64,000 bases of DNA from Chitinophaga pinensis (GTDB taxonomy: Bacteria > Bacteroidota > Bacteroidia > B-17B0 > Aurantibacillaceae), in contig CAMAPT010000019.1 of the NCBI GenBank assembly GCA_945860225.1, positions 1 to 64,000 on the forward strand, written 5' to 3'. Under the pieces are notes generated by a model. The model did not search any database and was not told the DNA's origin. It saw only the letters and a list, made by a program, of their open reading frames with translations. Positions 17,189 to 24,791 of this stretch are shown here, in pieces; the stretch's first letter is position 1, and each line of letters starts with the position of its first letter. A program made the translations under genes and the position numbers.

Positions 17189-17647
17189 ATGCTCCATAAA
17201 AAAACAAAATATGCCATAAAGGCTTTATTGTGCCTAGCTCAGGTTTATCCCGAAAAACAACACCTTAAAATTTCTGAAATTTCTGAAAAGGAGAAAATAC
17301 CTCGTAAGTTTTTAGAAGCTATTTTATTGGAATTGCGCCATAATGGTATTGCTGGTAGTAAAATGGGTGCAAAAGGAGGTTATTACCTTGTAAAACATCC
17401 TGAGGAAATTATGTTGAGTCAGATTATTCGTATGACAGGAGGACCTATTGCGTTATTACCTTGTGTGAGTTTAAATTTTTACGAATCATGTGATGAATGT
17501 TTACATGAGGAAACGTGTGGGCTTCGGGATGTTGTTTTAGAAGTGCGTGAAGCTACTATTAGAATTTTGTCAAAAAACAGTTTACAAGATGTTTTGGAAA
17601 GAGAAAGAAAATTAACCAAAAAACAATCTTTAAAAAAAGAAGACTAA
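17189..17647 (+). CDS. Rrf2 family transcriptional regulator, probable sulfur-locus regulator
   Basis: 152 residues with the Rrf2 winged helix at about 1-80 (KTKYAIKALLCLAQVY, ISEKEKIPRKFLEAILLELR, GAKGGYYL wing). Cysteines C92, C101, C104 and C110 lie where IscR-type members bind a 2Fe-2S cluster. The spacing differs from IscR (C92, C98, C104), so cluster binding is plausible but unproven. Rrf2 proteins include CymR, the cysteine regulator of Firmicutes. This gene stands directly before the sulfate-assimilation locus, so control of that locus is the simplest inference. Confidence 0.85.
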   Translation: MLHKKTKYAIKALLCLAQVYPEKQHLKISEISEKEKIPRKFLEAILLELRHNGIAGSKMGAKGGYYLVKHPEEIMLSQIIRMTGGPIALLPCVSLNFYESCDECLHEETCGLRDVVLEVREATIRILSKNSLQDVLERERKLTKKQSLKKED

Positions 17648-17846
17648 TTTTATAAAAATTTAATATAGTAAGTCTTAATATATTGCCAAAAGCCTATTCT
17701 TTTACCTGAAAAATATAAGAATGACAATAAATTTTAAGTTCAGAAGCCATTTATGAGTTAATATTCTCATTTTCTCTTCAATTATTTTTTTACCATCAAG
17801 TAACGATTTTTGTAGTAAATACAGTCTTTTATGTTAATTATGTTAT

Positions 17847-17858
17847 ACTATTCCGATA
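17847..17858. promoter_or_regulatory. weak candidate operator upstream of the cysteine leader
   Basis: CTAT, TCCG, ATAG: a short inverted repeat about 30 bases upstream of the leader -33 TTG, and a TCCGA/TCGGA pair spans 17851-17900. Possible Rrf2 site, but too short to be sure. Confidence 0.25.
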
Positions 17859-17886
17859 GGAGATAAGAAAATATTTTCATTTTTGC

Positions 17887-17917
17887 TTGTGTATGTCGGA
17901 TGAATGAATTTAATTTG
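17887..17917 (+). promoter_or_regulatory. promoter of the sulfur-assimilation leader
   Basis: TTG (17887-17889), 21 bases, TAATTTG (17911-17917), then C. The -7 box is one T short of TAnnTTTG, exactly like the one before ilvE (TTG, 20 bases, TAATTTG). A start near 17922-17925 leaves only about 5-8 bases before the leader ATG at 17930. Confidence 0.5.
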
Positions 17918-17929
17918 CACCCGGAAAAA

Positions 17930-18004
17930 ATGAGAAAAGTAAAAACATATCGTGAAAAATTTTTAAAAGGCATGATGTCTTGTTGTATGTGTCGATGTTG
18001 CTGA
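17930..18004 (+). CDS. 24-residue Cys/Met-rich leader peptide of the sulfur locus
   Basis: ATG at 17930 opens a 24-codon frame ending TGA at 18002-18004. The start is basic (MRKVKTYREK) and the last ten residues are MMSCCMCRCC: five Cys and three Met, eight sulfur residues in ten. The peptide has no sensible function as a protein, and its stop codon abuts a pair of competing hairpins. This is the plan of amino-acid attenuators such as those of trp and his, here with cysteine codons, in front of genes that make cysteine. It is too short for usual gene finders. The reading frame and hairpins are seen directly; the regulatory role is inferred. I do not recall a named family for it. Confidence 0.7.
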   Translation: MRKVKTYREKFLKGMMSCCMCRCC

Positions 18005-18057
18005 CGGAAGGAAATTTTGTTTTAAAGCCCCTCCGTGTAGCATGGTGGGGCTTTTTT
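18004..18057 (+). promoter_or_regulatory. antiterminator/terminator pair of the cysteine leader
   Basis: Antiterminator: ACGGAAGG (18004-18011) pairs with CCTCCGT (18030-18036), seven pairs with one bulged A. Terminator: AAAGCCCC (18024-18031) pairs with GGGGCTTT (18047-18054), extended by CC (18033-18034) with GG (18044-18045), then a T-run. The two share 18030-18034 and cannot coexist. A ribosome at the TGA would cover 18004-18011 and favour the terminator. One stalled at the first Cys codons (17981-17986) would leave it free and favour read-through. Confidence 0.65.
18024..18057 (+). terminator. intrinsic terminator between the Cys leader and the sulfur genes
   Basis: GC-rich stem AAAGCCCC/GGGGCTTT with an inner CC/GG, about nine-base loop, followed by TTT after the paired T's. 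It lies 39 bases before the first structural gene, so unconditional termination there would silence the cluster. This implies regulated read-through. Confidence 0.75.
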
Positions 18058-18095
18058 AGTAAACATATATAATCTTTTAAAAACATAAATTACTC

Positions 18096-18968
18096 ATGGA
18101 AAATATATATATCAGTGAATCAGGCCCGGAAATATCAGCAGCTATTTACGGATTCTGGAGATGGAATATAACTAGTCTAACTTCTATTAAAAGAGTAGAG
18201 GATATAGTAAATTATAATCTTGAATTAGGAGTGAATGCATTTGATCATAGTGATCAGTATAGTAATGGACAAATTGAGCAGTTATTTGGTCAGGCGATAA
18301 AAGCTAAATCATTTAAACGCGAAGATATTGTTATATCAGCAAAAGCGGGAATTAAAAAAATTGATAATACTAAAGAAAAGCAATTTGATTTAAGTCCTGC
18401 TCATATTCGTGCTTCTGTAGATGCGACTTTAAAACGACTACAAACAGATTATATTGATATTTTTTTATTAGAACAATTTGATCCACTGATTGATGCTGAG
18501 GAAACGGCTTCAGCTTTAACAGAACTGATTTTAAAAGGTAAAATTCGTCATATAGGAGTATCCAATTTCAATGTGTTTCAACACAGGTTATTAGCCTCTC
18601 GTTTATCTCGACCAATTATAACCAATCACATTGAATTGAATGTTTTAAATACAACTGCCATTGATGATGGAAGACTTGATTTTATAAAGCAGCAGTTTAG
18701 TAAACCAATGGCATGGGCACCTTTGGCTGGAGGAAGAGTATTGAATGGAGAAGATAAAAAAGCTATTAAAGTAAGAAAGGTACTTTCTGCAGTTGGTAAA
18801 CAGTATGATGCCAATGTAGAACAAACAGCAGTTGCTTGGTTATATAAATTAGGCGCTTTACCAATTATAGGAAGTCCGGATAAAAAACGTATTAAAAACG
18901 CAGCAAGTGCTTATTCTATTAAGTTGAGCAATGAAGACTGGTATAGAATATATAACGCAACAAAATAG
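18096..18968 (+). CDS. aldo/keto reductase, YdhF-like, with His-to-Glu change in the catalytic tetrad
   Basis: 290 residues, a single AKR (beta/alpha)8 barrel with NADPH-binding C-terminus (IIGSPDKKRIKNA). It resembles E. coli YdhF: GPEISAAIYGFWRW, then AFDHSDQYSNG. Tetrad residues D50, Y55 and K83 are present. The histidine expected five residues after D121 (YdhF reads HRPDPL) is E126 (EQFDPL). In steroid 5-beta-reductases (AKR1D) the same His-to-Glu change turns carbonyl reduction into C=C reduction. First structural gene behind the cysteine attenuator, 44 bases before the sulfite reductase. The substrate is unknown. Confidence 0.85.
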   Translation: MENIYISESGPEISAAIYGFWRWNITSLTSIKRVEDIVNYNLELGVNAFDHSDQYSNGQIEQLFGQAIKAKSFKREDIVISAKAGIKKIDNTKEKQFDLSPAHIRASVDATLKRLQTDYIDIFLLEQFDPLIDAEETASALTELILKGKIRHIGVSNFNVFQHRLLASRLSRPIITNHIELNVLNTTAIDDGRLDFIKQQFSKPMAWAPLAGGRVLNGEDKKAIKVRKVLSAVGKQYDANVEQTAVAWLYKLGALPIIGSPDKKRIKNAASAYSIKLSNEDWYRIYNATK

Positions 18969-19012
18969 ATAACTATTCATCAAACAGAATACCAAAAAAA
19001 ATAATTGTTAGT

Positions 19013-21139
19013 ATGCAAAGTTTCAGAACCGAATTAGAATCGATTAATCATTCAGGAAAAGCCTTAGTAGAAAAAGATATTATTGATTTAGATAAAAAAA
19101 TCCGTGAATTTAGGGAGGGGAAAATTCATGAAGAAAAATTCAGAAGTCTTCGTTTGGCGCGCGGTGTTTATGGTCAAAGGCAGCAAGGAGTTCAGATGAT
19201 TCGCATTAAATTGCCTTTCGGTAAAATTAGTACTAAACAGTTATTACGTATTGCAGATATTAGTGATGAGTATTCAAATGGAAATTTACACTTAACCACG
19301 CGTCAGGATATTCAAATACATCATGTTAGTTTAGACAGAACCCCTGAATTGTGGGCAAAATTAGAACAAGAAGATATAACCTTGCGCGAAGCTTGCGGAA
19401 ATACCGTGCGTAATATTACAGCTTCTGCTGAGGCAGGTATCGATCCGAACGAATTATTTGACGTGTCTCCTTATGCATATGCATTATTTCAATATTTTTT
19501 AAGAAAACCATTTGGACAGGAATTGGGACGTAAAATTAAAATGGCTTTTTCTAATAATGAGAAAGATACGGCAGTTACTTATATACACGATTTTGGATTC
19601 ATTCCAAAACTGAATGCACAAAATGAAAGAGGGTTCAAAGTACTTGTTGGTGGTGGATTAGGAGCACAACCCTTTTTGGCTCAAACAGCCTTTGAATTTT
19701 TGCATGAAAATCAACTAATTCCATTTGTAGAAGCAAGCATCAGAGTTTTTGACAGACATGGAGAACGAGTAAGCAGGCACAAAGCTAGGATAAAATACCT
19801 AATCCATAAAATTGGATTAAATGAATTTTTGAAATTAGTAGAGGAAGAAAGAACAGCTTTATTACATAAAGAGTATGAAATTGATAGAAGCCATGCTCAT
19901 ACACACCCTCCAGTTAAATCAACTTCTTTGAGAAAGGCTTTGCCTACAGTAGATAAGTCGTTATATGATGCATGGTTAAAAACCAATGTATTTAAGCAAA
20001 AACAGGATGGCGGATACTTTGGCGTTTATATAAAAGTATTGTTGGGTAATATTTCTTCAGCAAAGGCAAGATTATTGGCGAATATTATTGAAACATATGC
20101 TTCTTCAGAAGATTTTAGGATTACTATCAACCAAGGATTTTTATTGAAATTTGTACATGAAAGAGAATTACCAACATTGTTTTTTGAGTTAAGTCAGATA
20201 GGTTTAGCGACTCCTGGCTTTGATTCTACGGGTGATATTACGGCTTGTCCAGGTACAGATACCTGTAATTTAGCGATCTCAAATAGTACAGAAATATCGG
20301 TTGAACTAGAAAAAGTCATTTATGAAGAATTTCCTGATTTGATTTATAATCACGATATAAAAATCAAAATTAGCGGTTGCATGAATTCTTGTGGTCAACA
20401 TGGTTTGGCTCAAATAGGTTTTCATGGAAGTTCATTTAAAGTAGGAGCTAATGTGGTTCCAGCTGTTCAATTGTTGCTTGGAGGAGGAACTTTGGGAGAT
20501 GGAAAAGGACGTATAGCTGATAAGGTAATTAAGGTAGCTAGTAAGCGAGCTCCACAGATTTTGAGAATTTTGTTCTCTGATTTTGAAAACAATGCTTTGG
20601 ATAGTGAATATTTTAATTCTTATTATGACAGAAAAGGTAAAGATTATTTTTATCAATTACTTAAACCTTTAGCCGATCATTCAAACTTAACTGAAACAGA
20701 TTATATAGATTGGGGTGCCGAAGAAAAATTTCAAACTGCGATCGGGGTAGGAGAGTGTGCTGGTGTTATCATTGATTTAGTTCAAACGTTATTTTTTGAG
20801 GCGGAAGAAAAATTGGCATGGAGTAGTGAGGCATTAGAAAAAGGTCAGTTTGGAGATAGTATTTATTATAGCTACGCCTCATTTATTCACTCAGCGAAAG
20901 GATTATTATTGGATGAAGCAATTCATGTAAATACACACCATACATTAATTAATGATTTTGATAAACATTTTGTAGAAACAGAACGATTTAAATTAGAAAA
21001 TAGTTTTAAGGAATTAGTGTTGCAAATTAATAAAAACGAACCCACCAAAGAATTTGCAGAATATTATTTCATTGAGGCCAAAAACTTTACAGATAAGATT
21101 ATTCATTATCGTGAAGCAAATAAATTAAAAGTATCATGA
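19013..21139 (+). CDS. siroheme sulfite (nitrite/sulfite) reductase with C-terminal HEPN-like domain
   Basis: 708 residues, longer than the usual 550-590. It should reduce sulfite to sulfide with six electrons. Two ferredoxin-like half domains alternate with two siroheme/4Fe-4S domains. Siroheme/cluster ligands are C412, C418 (CPGTDTC), C456 and C460 (CMNSC). Residues about 590-705 are an added all-helical domain (EAEEKLAWSSEALEKGQFGD, then SIYYSYASFIHSAKGLLLDE) of HEPN type. Its role is unknown; similar tails occur on Bacteroidota homologues. The genome context (CysDNH, CobA, SirC) makes sulfite rather than nitrite the likely substrate. Confidence 0.92.
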   Translation: MQSFRTELESINHSGKALVEKDIIDLDKKIREFREGKIHEEKFRSLRLARGVYGQRQQGVQMIRIKLPFGKISTKQLLRIADISDEYSNGNLHLTTRQDIQIHHVSLDRTPELWAKLEQEDITLREACGNTVRNITASAEAGIDPNELFDVSPYAYALFQYFLRKPFGQELGRKIKMAFSNNEKDTAVTYIHDFGFIPKLNAQNERGFKVLVGGGLGAQPFLAQTAFEFLHENQLIPFVEASIRVFDRHGERVSRHKARIKYLIHKIGLNEFLKLVEEERTALLHKEYEIDRSHAHTHPPVKSTSLRKALPTVDKSLYDAWLKTNVFKQKQDGGYFGVYIKVLLGNISSAKARLLANIIETYASSEDFRITINQGFLLKFVHERELPTLFFELSQIGLATPGFDSTGDITACPGTDTCNLAISNSTEISVELEKVIYEEFPDLIYNHDIKIKISGCMNSCGQHGLAQIGFHGSSFKVGANVVPAVQLLLGGGTLGDGKGRIADKVIKVASKRAPQILRILFSDFENNALDSEYFNSYYDRKGKDYFYQLLKPLADHSNLTETDYIDWGAEEKFQTAIGVGECAGVIIDLVQTLFFEAEEKLAWSSEALEKGQFGDSIYYSYASFIHSAKGLLLDEAIHVNTHHTLINDFDKHFVETERFKLENSFKELVLQINKNEPTKEFAEYYFIEAKNFTDKIIHYREANKLKVS

Positions 21140-21196
21140 GTGAAAAAATATATGTGTATATCAAATTCGACTCTTGTTGGAATATGATAATGTTTT

Positions 21197-21227
21197 AGCT
21201 GTGTTTGGTGTTTCGGCAAATACAGCT
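21197..21227 (+). repeat. hairpin between sulfite reductase and cobA
   Basis: AGCTGTGTTTG (21197-21207) pairs with CAAATACAGCT (21217-21227), 11 pairs with one G-T, nine-base loop, no T-run. It could be an mRNA processing or stability element in the 135-base gap; it is not a typical terminator. Confidence 0.4.
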
Positions 21228-21274
21228 TAATGTAAAAACCGAAGCCTGACTCATAACTTAAAACAAATAAACGC

Positions 21275-22045
21275 ATGAAAAAATATATAAATCCAAAATT
21301 AACTATAGTAGGCGCTGGACCCGGAGATCCAGAATTAATCACTGTAAAAGGCATTAACGCTTTAAGCAAAGCCGATGTGATTTTATACGACGCCCTTGCC
21401 AATATAGAATTGTTGAAGTATGCTCCTAAAAATACATTGAAAGTATTTGTAGGCAAGCGAAAAAACAAGCATGAATACAAACAAGAAGAGATCAACGCAT
21501 TAATTGTTGAAATGGCATTGAAACATGGAAACGTTGTTCGATTAAAGGGAGGAGATCCATTTGTATTCGGTAGGGGACAGGAAGAAATCAAACATGCAGA
21601 ATTGTTTGAAATTGAAACAGAATATATTCCGGGCATATCCAGTGCTACGGGGGTTCCTGGTTTAGCAGGAATTCCTGTGACTCACCGCGGGGTGAGCGAA
21701 AGTTTTTGGGTGATCACAGCCACCACCCAAAAAGGACAATTATCAAAAGACGTATTGGATGCCGCAAGGACCAATGCTACAGTAGTTCTTTTGATGGGAG
21801 TTCATAAACTTAATGAGATTGTGAAAGTCTTCACAGCAGAGGGAAAATCTTCAACACCTGTAGCCGTTATACAAAACGGTTCCTTGGATTCGGAACAAAT
21901 AGCCATTGCTTCCATCGATTCCATTGAACAGGTTGTAAAAGATCAAAAAATTAAATCTCCTGCTATAATCGTGATTGGCGATGTGGTAAAATCTCACAGG
22001 AATTATGCGCTTTTAGCTCATGACCTCAAACATCTACTAAATTAA
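21275..22045 (+). CDS. cobA: uroporphyrinogen-III C-methyltransferase
   Basis: 256 residues, full length for the SUMT/CobA family. It uses two SAM to turn uroporphyrinogen III into precorrin-2, the first step to siroheme. Signatures: VGAGPGDPELITVKG near the N-terminus and RLKGGDPFVFGRGQEE (about 90-105). In this locus it supplies siroheme for the adjacent sulfite reductase, together with the SirC domain of the downstream fusion gene. Confidence 0.95.
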   Translation: MKKYINPKLTIVGAGPGDPELITVKGINALSKADVILYDALANIELLKYAPKNTLKVFVGKRKNKHEYKQEEINALIVEMALKHGNVVRLKGGDPFVFGRGQEEIKHAELFEIETEYIPGISSATGVPGLAGIPVTHRGVSESFWVITATTQKGQLSKDVLDAARTNATVVLLMGVHKLNEIVKVFTAEGKSSTPVAVIQNGSLDSEQIAIASIDSIEQVVKDQKIKSPAIIVIGDVVKSHRNYALLAHDLKHLLN

Positions 22046-22076
22046 TTTTAAAATCTTTTATTAAAAAACAATTTTC

Positions 22077-24683
22077 ATGAAAACTAAATTTATTATTTTA
22101 TTCATTCTGTCGGCATTTTTTGTCGACGCACAAAACAATCCACCTCAAAATAGTAGTAAAAAAATATCCGGAATTATTAAAGATCAAAATGGAGAAATTT
22201 TATTTGGAGCTGTTGTCAATATTCCAGGATCTAAAGTGAGCGCTACTACAGATTCACTAGGTCGTTATTCATTTTCTACCACACAAGAACCACCTTTTAA
22301 AATTCAAGTCAATTATATTGGGTTTAAACGTCTTGAAAAAGACATAACAGCCTTAACAGAAGGCGCCTTGGATTTTTCCTTGGAATTAGATAACAACTTA
22401 AATGAGGTGTCTATCGTAAGTTCTCGTCGACGTGAAGAAGCGGTTCAAGATGTGCCAATTGCGATAACTGTAATTGGTGGAACAAAAGTAGCAGAAACAG
22501 GAGCATTCAATGTAAACAGAGTTAAAGAATTAGTTCCTTCCGTTCAATTATACTCATCTAATCCAAGAAACACAGGTCTTAACATTAGAGGTTTAGGGTC
22601 ATCATTTGGGTTAACTAATGATGGGATTGATCCGGGTGTTGGTTTTTATGTTGATGGTGTATATTATGCTCGTGCAGCTGCTACAACACTTGATTTTTTA
22701 GATGTTGAAAGAATTGAGGTTTTACGCGGACCTCAAGGAACACTATTTGGTAAAAATACAACGGCAGGTGCATTTAATATTACAAGTCGTAAGCCAACAT
22801 TTACTCCAGAAGGAAGCGCAGAATTAAGCTATGGGAACTTTCAATATGTGCAAGCTAAAGCCACGGTATCAGGTGCTATAAACAAAAAAATTGCCGGACG
22901 AGTATCTTTTTCTAGTACTCAAAGAGATGGTTTAATTGAAAATGTGAAAACACAGGAATATATCAATACCTTAAATAATCAGGGAATTAGAGGACAACTA
23001 TTAATCACTCCAACCGATAAATTATCCATTAACCTATCAAGCAGCTATACTAATCAAAGACCTAAAGGATACGCTCAAGTAGTAGCTGGTGTTGTTCCAA
23101 CAGAAAGAGCTTCATTTCGTCAGTTTAATTCAATTGCTGCTGATCTAGGGTATAAACTTCCAAGTCAAAATGCTTTCGATAGAAAAATTGATCAAGATAC
23201 ACCTTGGAGATCTTACCAAGAGTTTAGTAATTCATCTTTAAATGTTGATTATAAAATTGGAGAAGGAACATTAACCTCCACTTCATCATGGGGTTCTTGG
23301 CATTGGGATCCATCAAATGACCGGGATTTTACAGGGTTGCAGGCATTGCGTTTATCCCAAAATCCATCAGACCAAACACAATGGAGCCAGGAGTTACGTT
23401 ATGCCGGTCAGTTAACATCTAAACTAAGTGGAGTAGCCGGGATATATGCTATTGGTCAAGAAGTTAAAGTAAATGGCAAAGAAGAATCTGGTAAAGATCA
23501 ATGGCGTTTCTCTCAAGATAAAAATGATGCTGCATCTACTGCTTTGTGGAAAACACCAGGCTTATTAGAAGGGTATGGAATTAGCACTAAATCTGATTTA
23601 AAATCATTTAGCAGTGCAGCTTTTATTAATATTGATTGGAATGTTTTTAAAGGATTACACATTTCTCCTGGTATTAGATATAATTATGATGAGAAAATTG
23701 CTGATTATAACAGAACTACTTATGGCGGATTACAAACAACTAATCCGAAATTAATAGCACTTCAACAAAAGGTGTATAGTTCTCAAGCCTATCACAAAGG
23801 ACAGTCAAATACCAACTTATCATATAATATTACGGCTTCTTATAAATTTTCAGATAAAATTAATGTATTCGGCACCTATGCAACAGCTTACAAGCCAATT
23901 GGCGTAAACGTAGCAGGTATTCCTACCAGTACTTTAACAAATACAGCCGATTTGAACTACGCTATCATTAAGCCAGAATATAGTTCATACTATGAGTTCG
24001 GTATTAAAACATCACCAACTCAGCGTTCTAAATTTAATGTTAATGCGTATAATAACGATATTACAGATTATCAAACGAATGTACAATCTGCAGAATTAGG
24101 TGTGAATCGTGGTTATTTGGCAAATGCTGAAAAGGTAAATGTAAAGGGTATTGAGGCAGAAGGTAGCTTAGCAGTTAAAGAATTTTTATCTGTATTTGCA
24201 AGTGGTTCTTATACTGATGGAAAATATGTTAAGTTTACAAATGCTCCATTACCTTTAGAGGCAACTGGTCATACCGTAACTGTAGATGGGAAATCAACAT
24301 CTGTTTCTTACACCGACGTTTCTGGTCAAAGACTTCCGGGTATATCTAAATGGGCAGGTTCATTTGGTGGCGAATTATCTTTAGCTGGTAAATTTTTACA
24401 ACATACAGGAAGATTTTATTTAGCTTCTGAAGTATCTTACCGTTCAGAATTCTCATCAAGCCCATCTCCTTCTAAGTATTTAAATATTGATGGATATTCA
24501 TTAGTTAATGCAAGAATTGGTTTCCGTGCGGCAAAAGGAGTTTCATTCATAGTATGGAGTCGAAATTTATTAGACAAAAATTATTATGAACAATTGCTTC
24601 CTGCCGGAGGAAATGCAGGTCAGTATGGAGCTGTACTTGGAGATCAAAGAACGTATGGCGTAACACTTAAATATTCATTTTAA
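22077..24683 (+). CDS. TonB-dependent receptor in the sulfur locus
   Basis: 868 residues. Signal peptide 1-19 (ending FVDAQ), CarboxypepD_reg-like domain (about 30-118), plug (about 125-240, with NIRGLGSSFG and EVLRGPQGTLFGKNTTAG), then a 22-strand barrel ending in an aromatic residue (LKYSF). It imports a large or scarce substrate across the outer membrane using TonB energy. No SusD partner follows, so it is not of the polysaccharide type. Lying 31 bases after cobA in the cysteine locus, it may bring in an organosulfur compound or a metal complex; this is inference. A hairpin follows the stop. Confidence 0.88.
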   Translation: MKTKFIILFILSAFFVDAQNNPPQNSSKKISGIIKDQNGEILFGAVVNIPGSKVSATTDSLGRYSFSTTQEPPFKIQVNYIGFKRLEKDITALTEGALDFSLELDNNLNEVSIVSSRRREEAVQDVPIAITVIGGTKVAETGAFNVNRVKELVPSVQLYSSNPRNTGLNIRGLGSSFGLTNDGIDPGVGFYVDGVYYARAAATTLDFLDVERIEVLRGPQGTLFGKNTTAGAFNITSRKPTFTPEGSAELSYGNFQYVQAKATVSGAINKKIAGRVSFSSTQRDGLIENVKTQEYINTLNNQGIRGQLLITPTDKLSINLSSSYTNQRPKGYAQVVAGVVPTERASFRQFNSIAADLGYKLPSQNAFDRKIDQDTPWRSYQEFSNSSLNVDYKIGEGTLTSTSSWGSWHWDPSNDRDFTGLQALRLSQNPSDQTQWSQELRYAGQLTSKLSGVAGIYAIGQEVKVNGKEESGKDQWRFSQDKNDAASTALWKTPGLLEGYGISTKSDLKSFSSAAFINIDWNVFKGLHISPGIRYNYDEKIADYNRTTYGGLQTTNPKLIALQQKVYSSQAYHKGQSNTNLSYNITASYKFSDKINVFGTYATAYKPIGVNVAGIPTSTLTNTADLNYAIIKPEYSSYYEFGIKTSPTQRSKFNVNAYNNDITDYQTNVQSAELGVNRGYLANAEKVNVKGIEAEGSLAVKEFLSVFASGSYTDGKYVKFTNAPLPLEATGHTVTVDGKSTSVSYTDVSGQRLPGISKWAGSFGGELSLAGKFLQHTGRFYLASEVSYRSEFSSSPSPSKYLNIDGYSLVNARIGFRAAKGVSFIVWSRNLLDKNYYEQLLPAGGNAGQYGAVLGDQRTYGVTLKYSF

Positions 24684-24723
24684 TAGTATTGATAAGCATT
24701 GCATTTAATTTTTAGATGTATTT

Positions 24724-24753
24724 AATAACCGGAGAATTGTTTCTCCGGTTATT
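24724..24753 (+). terminator. hairpin after the TonB receptor
   Basis: Perfect 13-bp stem AATAACCGGAGAA/TTCTCCGGTTATT with loop TTGT. The following bases (TAAAAC) are not a T-run, so it may stop only part of the transcripts or protect the mRNA end. Confidence 0.6.
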
Positions 24754-24791
24754 TAAAACAAAAATTGATATTTTAAACTATAAAATAAATT

